DNA from: Bacteroidota bacterium
GTDB taxonomy: Bacteria; Bacteroidota; Bacteroidia; Sphingobacteriales; Sphingobacteriaceae
DNA: 64,000 nt
Direction of reading: 5' to 3'
NCBI GenBank assembly: GCA_026224775.1
Contig: JAMFRP010000038.1
Location: 62,001 to 126,000 of the forward strand
This document shows, piece by piece, positions 45,713 to 53,364 of this stretch (position 1 is its first letter; each line of letters begins with the position of its first letter). The position numbers and the translations under genes are program-made. The notes below the pieces were generated by a model. That model was not told the DNA's origin and searched no databases. It worked only from the letters and a program-made list of their open reading frames with translations.

Positions 45713-46099
45713 ATGACTTTAGAAGAAAGAATCAACGCATCTGAAACCCGCATTTTTAAAACCGTTTTCCCCAACACCACCAACCATTATGATACCCTGT
45801 TTGGCGGCGAAGCCATGCGCATGATGGATGAAGTTGCCTTCATAGCTGCCACCCGCTTCAGCAGGCAGGTAATGGTTACTGTAAGCAGCGACAAGATCGA
45901 CTTTAAGAAGCCCATCCCCGCCGGTACCTTTGTGGAGCTTGTTGCCCGCGTAAGCCACGTAGGCAACACCAGCCTCAAGGTAACCGTAGAGATCTACATT
46001 GAGCAAATGTACGCCGAAGGCCGCGAACTCGCCGTACACGGCAGCTTCGCCCTTGTAGCTATCGATGAACACAAAAAGCCCGTAAAAATTATCAACTAA
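45713..46099 (+). CDS. Acyl-CoA thioesterase (YciA-type hotdog)
   Basis: 128 residues with the YciA-like signatures PNTTNHYDTLFGGEAMRMMDE and FKKPIPAGTFVEL. Hydrolyses acyl-CoA esters; the chain-length preference cannot be read from sequence. It is only 14 bp downstream of the metE terminator and has its own initiation. Confidence 0.88.
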   Translation: MTLEERINASETRIFKTVFPNTTNHYDTLFGGEAMRMMDEVAFIAATRFSRQVMVTVSSDKIDFKKPIPAGTFVELVARVSHVGNTSLKVTVEIYIEQMYAEGRELAVHGSFALVAIDEHKKPVKIIN

Positions 46100-46116
46100 C
46101 ATATTAACCCACAGCC

Positions 46117-46136
46117 ATGCCGAACTTGTTTCGGCA
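46117..46136. terminator. Hairpin after the thioesterase gene
   Basis: TGCCGAA-CTTG-TTTCGGCA, a clean stem-loop 18 bp beyond the stop codon. No U-tract follows, so it may protect the 3' end rather than act as a classical terminator. Confidence 0.45.
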
Positions 46137-46163
46137 CCCCACATGCCAGGTAACAACCACCCG

Positions 46164-46382
46164 AACTGTACCACGGCACAAGTGAAACATATGGTACAGT
46201 TGGTACACTTTTAGCCCCAAAAACGCCCAAAACAATCCTAAAAAGGCGGTTTTTACATGGAAAATTAAGCCATTTTAACCCCAAAACGCCCAATTTAGAC
46301 CCTAAAAACACCAAAAAACACTCGTTTTTCATTGTTTTTTTGCCATTTTTTAACAAAATCTATAGCTTTTAACCCATAAAAG
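46164..46382. repeat. 219-bp dispersed repeat family D, copy 2 (inverted)
   Basis: Reverse complement of the element at 24065-24283. Its 9-bp tandem units read, on the minus strand, TGTACCAAC, TGTACCATA, TGTTTCACT and TGTGCCGTG. An open frame of 86 codons crosses this copy on the minus strand, but it is stopped early in the other copy and is not regarded as coding. Confidence 0.8.
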
Positions 46383-46520
46383 TTTTGGTCTAAAATTCCT
46401 GAATAGCCATGCGGCACGCGTACGACAGCGAAGTATATTGAATTTATATTTTTCAAAAAATATAAAAATGGATTAATTAAAACTACATTTACATATAATT
46501 TAACCTTAATCTTATCACGT

Positions 46521-46943
46521 ATGTATTACCGCATCCAATCAACCACTGGATTGTATTTGTCTGTCGACAATAACAACCTCGATGGTGGCTTAATTATCAA
46601 CAATTTATTTAACGATCCAAGCCAGTACTGGACCCCTGTTGAATTTATCACTGGCTCCAACAATAAAGGCTTCGCTTTATTAAATGTTAAAACGCAGAAG
46701 ATCGTGTGCTCTCGGGCTTCAAATCAGCCTGTGACACAAGTTAGCCCTACTGGCATGTCGGGCTCATCGGCAACCTGGAATGCGGTTGGCAACGCTATTC
46801 AGCTTAATGCTAATACCGACCAAAATTTAAATGTTGCAGGCAATAACAATTATGTTGCGGGTACGCCGGTGTTATCATGGAGTTGGAGTGGCGGCGAACC
46901 AAATGAAACCTGGAAATGGATCCCGGTTGATTTCCAGCCGTAA
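46521..46943 (+). CDS. Ricin-type beta-trefoil domain protein, no signal peptide
   Basis: 140 residues starting MYYRIQSTTGLYLSVDNNNL. Three beta-trefoil-like repeats of ~40-45 residues carry the QxW-type spacing (PSQYWTPVE, SATWNAVG, ETWKWIPV) of ricin/RICIN lectins. There is no signal peptide or partner domain, so it is a single-domain cytoplasmic-looking lectin-like protein. Carbohydrate binding is likely by family, target unknown. Confidence 0.7.
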   Translation: MYYRIQSTTGLYLSVDNNNLDGGLIINNLFNDPSQYWTPVEFITGSNNKGFALLNVKTQKIVCSRASNQPVTQVSPTGMSGSSATWNAVGNAIQLNANTDQNLNVAGNNNYVAGTPVLSWSWSGGEPNETWKWIPVDFQP

Positions 46944-46971
46944 TTAACTTTAAAAAACAAACATTTTTGGG

Positions 46972-47016
46972 TAAGATGATAGGTAAGGCATTTATGCTTA
47001 CTTATCATCTTTTTTA
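46972..47016 (+). terminator. Intrinsic terminator of the ricin-type gene
   Basis: AAGATGATAGGTAAG pairs with CTTACTTATCATCTT around a ~10-base loop, one mismatch, followed by a run of T. It lies 28 bp downstream of the stop codon. Confidence 0.85.
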
Positions 47017-47200
47017 TTTCCTTAAAAACCAGTTACTATAATGGCCGATTATAGATGTGGACTATACCAGTTTTTACGCATTATTTTTGTGACAGAATAC
47101 GGAAACTCTCTGATGCCTCCACAGCCGCCCCGCTTACCGGTAGCTCTGTACCATAAAATCAGTCCCCCCCCCTCTCGAAAGCCCCATCTAATCATCCAAG

Positions 47201-48004
47201 CTACTTATCACCAATCTTCAAAAAATCTGCTGATTGTCGCTTCTCAACCGGGATATTGCAAAACGCTTTGTAAGAAGATGACAGGTACAGGATCAAATTA
47301 AAACTACTGCTGTTATAAGTCTTGAGGTCCGGGGTATAAAGTATAATGAAATTCTGAAGTTCCTGCCCTTTTATAGGCACATACATCTGTATATTTTCAG
47401 GACTGAAGATCTTGGCTATCCTATCCTTTTCCGCTTCATCAATACCAATCTGCTGTTGCTTTAACTTTTTATTTTGATAGCCTTTCGAGTCATTTAGCAT
47501 AATTTTTACGCCACCTACATTATTTTGTACAGCGTCGTCAGTTTGGTATAGTACCGTTTTGCTATTGAGCGGCCCTGTAGTCTCCGGCAATGTAAGCTTA
47601 CCTGTTTTAATTTCCGACTGCGTTACATCAACCTCGTTCAGGTTCCTGCTTCTCAAATTAAGGAACACATACAGGTAGTTTAGGTTGGCTATATACAGTG
47701 TGTCATTCTGATAGGCTATTGAGCTAAACAAAAGCAGGTCGCTAACTTTTGCGCCGATAACAAAGATGCCGTTAGCATCAGAAACCGTTTTCTCGTGCGA
47801 TGTTAAATTCTCTATAACAATACCGCCCAGGGGTATCCGGGTGTGGTTTTCAAATATCCGCCCGCCAAATTTACCCTGCGCATAACCACATTTGCCAGCT
47901 AATCCAAATAATGTGATCAGCAGCAATAATTTTAAGGTGTAAGATATTTTTATTTCCAATGTTTTCAGGTTGGGGCTTAATTGCGAAATTATAGAACGGT
48001 TCAC
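47201..48004 (-). CDS. Carboxypeptidase-regulatory-like exported protein
   Basis: 267 residues. The hydrophobic leader (residues ~24-42, LKLLLLITLFGLAGKCGYA) is preceded by an unusually long N terminus, so a later start is possible. The next ~85 residues form a carboxypeptidase-regulatory-like beta domain (GGRIFENHTRIPLGGIVIEN). The C-terminal part is unlike known families. Probably periplasmic or outer-membrane-bound; function unknown. Confidence 0.7.
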   Translation of the reverse strand: MNRSIISQLSPNLKTLEIKISYTLKLLLLITLFGLAGKCGYAQGKFGGRIFENHTRIPLGGIVIENLTSHEKTVSDANGIFVIGAKVSDLLLFSSIAYQNDTLYIANLNYLYVFLNLRSRNLNEVDVTQSEIKTGKLTLPETTGPLNSKTVLYQTDDAVQNNVGGVKIMLNDSKGYQNKKLKQQQIGIDEAEKDRIAKIFSPENIQMYVPIKGQELQNFIILYTPDLKTYNSSSFNLILYLSSSYKAFCNIPVEKRQSADFLKIGDK

Positions 48005-48066
48005 AATTCAATTTAATACTTATCTTAATAACTTTAAGCATTAAAAGCAACTTTTCTTCGCTGCCA

Positions 48067-48195
48067 CAATCATCCCGCTTGTGGTAAACAGGCAAAGAGA
48101 TTAATAGGTGTAAAGAATAGCATAAACCCACAAGCGGGACGCTTAGCAGCGGCAAATCAGTTCCTCTCTTGAGGGGGGGTAGGGGCGTGTTCTGC
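48067..48195. repeat. Repeat family C copy plus CCCCTCTNNAGAGGGG-like element
   Basis: CCCGCTTGTGGTAAACAGGC at 48074 is mirrored by CCCACAAGCGGGACGCTTAG at about 48127, the same core as the 23.65-23.95 kb composite. It is followed by TTCCTCTCTTGAGGGGGGGT, related to the short elements near 23995 and 62955. Confidence 0.7.
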
Positions 48196-48236
48196 AAGCG
48201 ACTTACAAACAAGCACAAATATAATAAATCAGAATA

Positions 48237-48264
48237 ATATTGAACAGACTTGTATGTTCAATAT
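48237..48264 (+). promoter_or_regulatory. TetR operator over the -33 region
   Basis: Perfect 10-bp inverted repeat: ATATTGAACA, 8 bp, TGTTCAATAT. It overlaps the -33 TTG (48250-48252) of the promoter whose -7 box is 48273-48280. Autorepression by the adjacent TetR protein is the natural reading. Confidence 0.75.
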
Positions 48265-48272
48265 ATAAATTT

Positions 48273-48280
48273 TACATTTG
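48273..48280 (+). promoter_or_regulatory. -7 promoter element of the TetR/Crp unit
   Basis: TACATTTG (TAnnTTTG), 20 bp after a TTG. The start codon follows after 7 bp, so the predicted 5' leader is only about 3 bases and the mRNA may be leaderless. Confidence 0.6.
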
Positions 48281-48287
48281 TGATATT

Positions 48288-48845
48288 ATGAAAAAGGAAA
48301 GTGTTGACGAACGCATCATGCAAACCGCCACCCGGCTATTTTATAGCCAGGGTTATAACCTCACCGGTATTAACCAGTTGATAGACGAAGCAGGCATCGC
48401 TAAGCCATCTTTATATAATAAATACAGGTCTAAAAGCGATGTATTGCTGGCTTATTTGGATAGGCAGTCTTTAACTTTATTCAACGCGTTAGAAGCCCAC
48501 CTAGCTAAAATACAAGGAGCTCGTAATAAAATAATAGGGGTTTTTGAATTTTCGATCACCGGCAATCAAGCTTCCAATTTTGGAGGTTGCCCGTTTCTAA
48601 AGATCAAAGCGGAGGTGGCGTCTTCAGAAAAAGTGGTTTTGGATCGTGTACTAACAACTAAAAATCGCTTACGCGATCTGTTTCTTCAATTAGTGACTGA
48701 GCTGGAAGATAAAAAAGGTTTCTCGGATAAGGCACTGGCGGACATGTTTTATTTTATGCTGGAAGGCTCAAGGATAGGCGCATCCATTACCAGGCAAAAT
48801 ACTGATATAGAAAGTGCTATAGAAACAATCAAGAAAATTATATAA
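48288..48845 (+). CDS. TetR-family regulator with CPFLKI motif
   Basis: 185 residues from ATG at 48288 (MKKESVDERIMQTATRLFYS). N-terminal HTH includes GINQLIDEAGIAKPSLYNKY. The GGCPFLKIKAEVASS segment matches the TetR subgroup with a conserved Cys, which in some members (NemR-like) senses electrophiles; this is recall. It is followed 11 bp later by a Crp-type gene. Confidence 0.88.
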   Translation: MKKESVDERIMQTATRLFYSQGYNLTGINQLIDEAGIAKPSLYNKYRSKSDVLLAYLDRQSLTLFNALEAHLAKIQGARNKIIGVFEFSITGNQASNFGGCPFLKIKAEVASSEKVVLDRVLTTKNRLRDLFLQLVTELEDKKGFSDKALADMFYFMLEGSRIGASITRQNTDIESAIETIKKII

Positions 48846-48856
48846 TCTCCAAATCA

Positions 48857-49462
48857 ATGAAAAATGAGCTACCCGCCTGGTACAACCAATTAATGGAGAA
48901 ATACCCGGTAGTAACTTTAGAAGAATGGAAGCTATTACATACAATGGCCAGCGTAAAGCACATTAAAAAAGGGGAACCGCTATTACGGTATGGATACGTT
49001 GCCCGGCATGCGGCTTTTGTTATCTCAGGTATGTTCAAATTTTCCATTCTGGATGATGGAGGCGACGAGAAGATTGTAAAGTTTGGGTTTCAAAATGATT
49101 TTTTAGCCAATTGCGAAAGTTATAATAAAAAAGCACCCTCAGCTGTCAGCATTATAGCTGTTGAAGATGCTATTGTACTGCGCATCAATATCAAACGGAT
49201 ACAACCACTTTATAATCTGCACATGAATCTATTGCGTGTCAATATTCAGTTGTGTGAGGAACTGATGGCGCAGCAATCTGAACATCAGCAGATCCTATCC
49301 CTAAGAAGCCCCTTACAGCGTTATAAGTTTTTAATGGAACATCGTCCAATTATCATTCAAAAAATATCACTTACCAATATCGCGAGATACCTATATACTA
49401 GCCGGGAAGCACTCAGCAGGGCAAGATTGTTCCTTCATAAAAAGCCGCAGAATGTTTTGTGA
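48857..49462 (+). CDS. Crp/Fnr-family regulator
   Basis: 201 residues. The cyclic-nucleotide-binding fold is visible in IKKGEPLLRYGYVARHAAFV and DEKIVKFGFQNDFLANCESY. The C-terminal winged helix (KISLTNIARYLYTSREALSR) lies near the end. It has no Fnr-type Cys cluster. It follows the TetR gene by 11 bp, so it is probably in the same transcript. Confidence 0.85.
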   Translation: MKNELPAWYNQLMEKYPVVTLEEWKLLHTMASVKHIKKGEPLLRYGYVARHAAFVISGMFKFSILDDGGDEKIVKFGFQNDFLANCESYNKKAPSAVSIIAVEDAIVLRINIKRIQPLYNLHMNLLRVNIQLCEELMAQQSEHQQILSLRSPLQRYKFLMEHRPIIIQKISLTNIARYLYTSREALSRARLFLHKKPQNVL

Positions 49463-49517
49463 TTTGAATCACGATCTGCAGACCTGCAACCCTATAATTT
49501 TGTTTCAAAAAACAGCT

Positions 49518-50285
49518 ATGAAACAAGGCATGATTTTATTGCACGGGTTATTTGGTGCATTGAGTAACTGGCGTGATGTGATTACGCATTTCGAATCAAC
49601 ATATGATATCCATGTTCCGCCTTTACCAATCTATGACGATCGTAAAGGTGACGGACTTGAAAATATGGTTAAATTCCTGGGGGAATATATTGAGTACGCA
49701 AAGCTTGAAAAGCCGATACTGGTAGGAAACTCACTCGGGGGGCATGTCGCCATTATATATGCACACCGGTATCCCGAAAAGGTAGACAAATTGATTTTGA
49801 CAGGCAGTTCCGGTTTGTATGAAAACACAAGTGTAGGTAGTTATGTAAAGCGTGGGAACCTGCCTTATATCCGTGAACGGGTAGCCTATACTTTCTATGA
49901 TCCCGCAGTGGCTACAGATGCGTTGGTTGCAGAAGTATTCAGGATCACCACAGATAACAAAAAGTGCTTCGCCATATTGAAAATGGCAAAGTCAGCCCAA
50001 CGCAATTATGTGGCTGATATTTTACCGCAAATTCAAACAAAAACATTATTAGTATGGGGCGAGGTTGATAACATTACTCCTGTAGCCGTCGCGATGGAAT
50101 TTAAACGGCTATTACCACAGGCTGATTTATTTTTACTGGAAGAGTGCGGGCATGCGCCAATGATGGAGCGGCCAAAAGAATTCAATAAACTGGTGGAACT
50201 ATTTCTATATAATCCGGATAATGAACCTATGATTTCGCAGGTCGCGCATAGTTCAGATAGTCAAGGAAGACGATTATACTACTAA
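49518..50285 (+). CDS. Alpha/beta hydrolase
   Basis: 255 residues from ATG at 49518 (MKQGMILLHGLFGALSNWRD). Catalytic triad elements: nucleophile Ser in VGNSLGGHVA, Asp in WGEVDNITPV and His in ECGHAPMMERP. Substrate unknown. A -7 element TAATTTTG lies at 49495-49502 without a matching TTG. Followed by an SDR gene after 50 bp. Confidence 0.85.
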   Translation: MKQGMILLHGLFGALSNWRDVITHFESTYDIHVPPLPIYDDRKGDGLENMVKFLGEYIEYAKLEKPILVGNSLGGHVAIIYAHRYPEKVDKLILTGSSGLYENTSVGSYVKRGNLPYIRERVAYTFYDPAVATDALVAEVFRITTDNKKCFAILKMAKSAQRNYVADILPQIQTKTLLVWGEVDNITPVAVAMEFKRLLPQADLFLLEECGHAPMMERPKEFNKLVELFLYNPDNEPMISQVAHSSDSQGRRLYY

Positions 50286-50335
50286 TCTCGAGATCAAAAG
50301 AGTTTTTACATATATAACAAAAAAATAAGTCTCTC

Positions 50336-51070
50336 ATGAAAAATAAACAATTAGTATTGATCACAGGCGTAGGTAAACAAACAGGCATAGGTTTTGAAAC
50401 AGCCAGGCAACTCGCCAATATGAATTATCAGGTAATCATAACCTCCCGAAAACAGGAAGCTGCCGATAACCTTGCCGGAATATTAATCGAAGAAGGGCTG
50501 GATTTAGTGCCAATGGCATTAGATGTTACGGACGAAACTATGGTTAAAGCAGTCGCAGAAAAAATTGATCTTCGGTTTGGGAAACTGGATGTTTTGATAA
50601 ATAACGCGACCTCATTCCCTGATAAATTTGATACTGCCGGCGTGGATCTTATCGATATAAAAAATGTGTTTGATAGTAATTTTATTGGTGCCTGGAGCAC
50701 GATAAAATATTTTACGCCCTTATTAAAGAAAAGTGAACATGCCAGAATTGTTAACGTTTCCTCAGGCTCTGGATCTTTTAGCGGTGAAGAATTCAACCTC
50801 CTTAATCCGTGGAGAGATGTAATATCTGCTTATAGCATTTCTAAGCTGGCACTGAACGGCCTTACTTTAAAAGCCGCAATTGATCTGAAAGAATATAATA
50901 TCCTGGTTAACGCGGCAACCCCTGGTGTAACCGCAACCTATGAGATTTTGGCCAGTTTCGGTGGACGACCAGTAAGTGAAGGAGCAAAAAGTATTGTTCT
51001 TGCCGCAACCTTGCCTAAAGGTGGTCCAACAGGTAAATTTTTCAAAAACGGTGAGATAATCGGCTGGTAG
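50336..51070 (+). CDS. Short-chain dehydrogenase/reductase
   Basis: 244 residues. Cofactor loop ITGVGKQTGIGFETARQL, NNATSFPD in place of NNAG, catalytic Ser in NVSSGSGSFSG, and YSISK for Tyr and Lys. Function as an NADPH-linked carbonyl reductase is likely. Same strand as the hydrolase; common expression is plausible. Confidence 0.88.
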   Translation: MKNKQLVLITGVGKQTGIGFETARQLANMNYQVIITSRKQEAADNLAGILIEEGLDLVPMALDVTDETMVKAVAEKIDLRFGKLDVLINNATSFPDKFDTAGVDLIDIKNVFDSNFIGAWSTIKYFTPLLKKSEHARIVNVSSGSGSFSGEEFNLLNPWRDVISAYSISKLALNGLTLKAAIDLKEYNILVNAATPGVTATYEILASFGGRPVSEGAKSIVLAATLPKGGPTGKFFKNGEIIGW

Positions 51071-51074
51071 TTTT

Positions 51075-51150
51075 GTACTCTATCCCGCTGTCCGGAGTCT
51101 CTGACTTCGGACGACTGTGCCTGTAGTTTGCAACTACAGCTTACCCGTCT
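51075..51150. repeat. Short inverted repeats after the SDR gene
   Basis: GTCCGGAGTCTCTGACTTCGGAC forms a stem-loop (about 51090-51112), followed by CTGTAGTTTGCAACTACAG, another stem (51121-51139). A related GGAAGTCTCTGACTTCC occurs near 60879, so the first is a dispersed unit. Confidence 0.5.
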
Positions 51151-51244
51151 CATTAACTTTAGACTAATCGGAAAAAAAATCAAACTTGACTACCAAAGCA
51201 AGTAATCTTATATTTATACCTCAACCTTATTCAACAAAAACCGC

Positions 51245-51520
51245 ATGAAAACCGACACCTACACCAAAATTATTTTAACCGTAATAGCTGTTAACCTAAC
51301 TATTATCACCCTAAAACCACTCATCAGCCCATCTGTTGCCAACGCTGCGGTAAATGATAAACAATCCATAAACACACCATCATACGGATTGGTACCTCTT
51401 AATAAAGATGGCTCCATCAACGTAAAAATTAATCCCGGTGACCCCATTGACGTTACGCTGGTAGGTATTAACAAAAAAGGTTATGAGTGGGACGCTATAA
51501 AAACCAAGTCTGATAATTAA
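51245..51520 (+). CDS. Small protein with N-terminal membrane or signal helix
   Basis: 91 residues. N-terminal hydrophobic helix (MKTDTYTKIILTVIAVNLTI) is followed by a short soluble region with YGLVPLNKDGSINVKINPG and a DPIDVTLVGI strand. Not recognised. Base use and spacing resemble neighbouring genes, and the frame is maintained to a normal stop, so it is likely real. Confidence 0.55.
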   Translation: MKTDTYTKIILTVIAVNLTIITLKPLISPSVANAAVNDKQSINTPSYGLVPLNKDGSINVKINPGDPIDVTLVGINKKGYEWDAIKTKSDN

Positions 51521-51569
51521 TTTTTCGTTCCAAAAAGCCTTCTCGAATAGGATGGTGAAAAAATATACT

Positions 51570-51600
51570 TTGTAAGTAAACAAACGTTTACTTACTTTTG
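51570..51600 (+). promoter_or_regulatory. Promoter and palindromic operator of the TetR/TetX-like unit
   Basis: TTG at 51570-51572, 20 bp, then TACTTTTG at 51593-51600. Between and across them is a perfect inverted repeat, GTAAGTAAAC-4 bp-GTTTACTTAC (51572-51595). Only 4 bp separate the -7 box from the ATG at 51605, so the mRNA is predicted to be leaderless or nearly so. The repeat is the probable TetR autorepression site. Confidence 0.75.
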
Positions 51601-51604
51601 TATC

Positions 51605-52210
51605 ATGCGTCCTAAGAACTTAATAAAAGAAGAAGCCATCCGCAGCATCGCCCTGCAAATCATAGCCGATGAAGGCTTGGAAAACCTCAGCATGCAAAAG
51701 TTGGCTAAGGCCGCAGGCATTTCGCCCCGTACCATTTATATTAAGTACGAGAACAAGGAAGACCTGTTAATAAAGCTTTTTATTGAAGAAGTATTAGGAG
51801 CATACGAAAAAGCGGTATTAAAGAATTTCGATCCCGCTGCGCCCTTCGCTGAAGGCGTGCGGAAACTTTGGTTAAACGGCTTTCATTATCTGATCAATAA
51901 CCGCCATGCTTTCGCGCTGATACAGCATGGTAAAGCATCGCCTTTATTAAATCGCGCCTACCAGCAAAAGAATATTAAAGAAGGAGATTTCTTCGGGCCG
52001 ATACAGCAATTTTTAACGTTGAATGTAGAAGCGGGTATTATTAAATATTTCCCACAAGAAGTGCATCGGGCACTGTTATTTTCGCCAATGCTCGACCTCG
52101 TTGCCGAGTATTTCGACTACCAAACCCGCCCCCAACAGATCATCACCCCCGAAACCATTTTAGCATGCTGCGAAGCGGTAACTCAAGGCATCCTAATATC
52201 TAAAAAATAA
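51605..52210 (+). CDS. TetR-family regulator upstream of the monooxygenase
   Basis: 201 residues. HTH: GLENLSMQKLAKAAGISPRT followed by IYIKYENKEDLLIKLF. C-terminal domain typical of small ligand-sensing TetR proteins. It ends 5 bp before the flavin monooxygenase gene, so they are co-transcribed and the protein probably senses a compound linked to that enzyme. Confidence 0.9.
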   Translation: MRPKNLIKEEAIRSIALQIIADEGLENLSMQKLAKAAGISPRTIYIKYENKEDLLIKLFIEEVLGAYEKAVLKNFDPAAPFAEGVRKLWLNGFHYLINNRHAFALIQHGKASPLLNRAYQQKNIKEGDFFGPIQQFLTLNVEAGIIKYFPQEVHRALLFSPMLDLVAEYFDYQTRPQQIITPETILACCEAVTQGILISKK

Positions 52211-52215
52211 AAAAC

Positions 52216-53364
52216 ATGAGCTCAATCAACAATAAAACAATAGCCATAGTAGGCGGCGGCCCCGGCGGATTAACCCTTGCTCGCCTGCTGCAAATGAACG
52301 GTGCAACCGTAAAAGTGTACGACCGCGACCTCAACAAAGATGCCCGCGTACAAGGTGCTACGCTCGATCTACACGAAGAATCGGGGTTACATGCACTACA
52401 GCAAGCCGGACTAATGGATGCCTTCAATGCCAACTACCGCCCCGGCGCGGATGCCCTACGTATAGCCGATAAAAACGCCAATATTTTGTGGGACGATGAT
52501 GCCACCCCGCGCGAAGAAACCCACCGCCCCGAAATTGACCGCGGACCACTCCGCAAAATCCTGCTCGAATCATTACAGCAAGATACGGTAGTATGGGATA
52601 GCAATTTTTCATCACTAAGTCCTGAAGGTAACGGCTGGAAACTCCATTTCAAAAACGGGACTTCCGCCATTGCAGATATTGTAATTGGTGCCGATGGTGC
52701 CAACTCAAAGATCCGCCCATACATCACCCCTATCAAACCATTCTTTGCCGGGATGACCGCCATTGAAGGCGCTGTTTATAATGCTGAAGTAGCCAGTCCG
52801 AAAGTATACAAACTGCTAAACGGCGGAAAAATATTTGCCATGGGCGATTCTAAATCATTCATCGTAAGTTCCAAAGGTGATGGCAGCATGGCCTTTTACA
52901 CCGGCTGTAACTCCACCGAAAACTGGAGCAAGAATAGTGGTATTGATTTTAACGATAAAGCGCAGGTATTAGCCTGGTTTAAACAGGAATTTGAAGGATG
53001 GGATGAAGTATGGCAGGAAGTTTTTGAAAACGCCGAACCCAAATTCATTCCCCGCCCGCAATACTGCATGCCGCTCGACCAAACCTGGGAAGCACTGTCA
53101 AACCTCACCATGTTGGGCGATGCCGCCCACCTGATGCCACCCTACGCCGGTGAAGGTGTGAACATGGCCATGCTGGATGCAGTAGAATTAGCTGAATGTT
53201 TATTGAATGATAACTATACCGATACTAAATTAGCCATTGCCGCTTACGAAACGCAAATGCGCAAAAGAGCATCCGAAATCGCAGGCATAACGTTAAAATC
53301 AACTGCCGCGTTACATTCGCCGGATGCCATCAATTACCTGATCAGCATCATCAGCGGATCATAA
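52216..53364 (+). CDS. TetX-like FAD-dependent monooxygenase
   Basis: 382 residues. FAD motifs are IAIVGGGPGGLTLARLL near the start, DRGPLRKILLESLQQDTVVW in the middle and LGDAAHLMPPYAGEGVNMAM near the end. Overall length and motif order match TetX (388 aa). The residues aligned by eye with TetX Gln192, Arg213 and His234 read Glu, Lys and Phe, so tetracycline turnover is doubtful and another aromatic substrate is likely. Second gene after TetR, converging with the AraC gene. Confidence 0.88.
   Translation: MSSINNKTIAIVGGGPGGLTLARLLQMNGATVKVYDRDLNKDARVQGATLDLHEESGLHALQQAGLMDAFNANYRPGADALRIADKNANILWDDDATPREETHRPEIDRGPLRKILLESLQQDTVVWDSNFSSLSPEGNGWKLHFKNGTSAIADIVIGADGANSKIRPYITPIKPFFAGMTAIEGAVYNAEVASPKVYKLLNGGKIFAMGDSKSFIVSSKGDGSMAFYTGCNSTENWSKNSGIDFNDKAQVLAWFKQEFEGWDEVWQEVFENAEPKFIPRPQYCMPLDQTWEALSNLTMLGDAAHLMPPYAGEGVNMAMLDAVELAECLLNDNYTDTKLAIAAYETQMRKRASEIAGITLKSTAALHSPDAINYLISIISGS

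Noticed and set aside
45719..46174. 151-codon minus-strand frame over the thioesterase gene
   Set aside because: Antisense to a well-supported thioesterase; residues reflect the reverse of its codons.
46096..46356. 86-codon open frame on the minus strand over repeat D copy 2
   Set aside because: The matching frame in copy 1 has early stops, the product is low-complexity, and the start lies inside the repeat.
47041..47301. 86-codon plus-strand frame
   Set aside because: It overlaps the 3' end of a better-supported minus-strand gene and has a poly-Pro/Ser composition from C-rich non-coding DNA.
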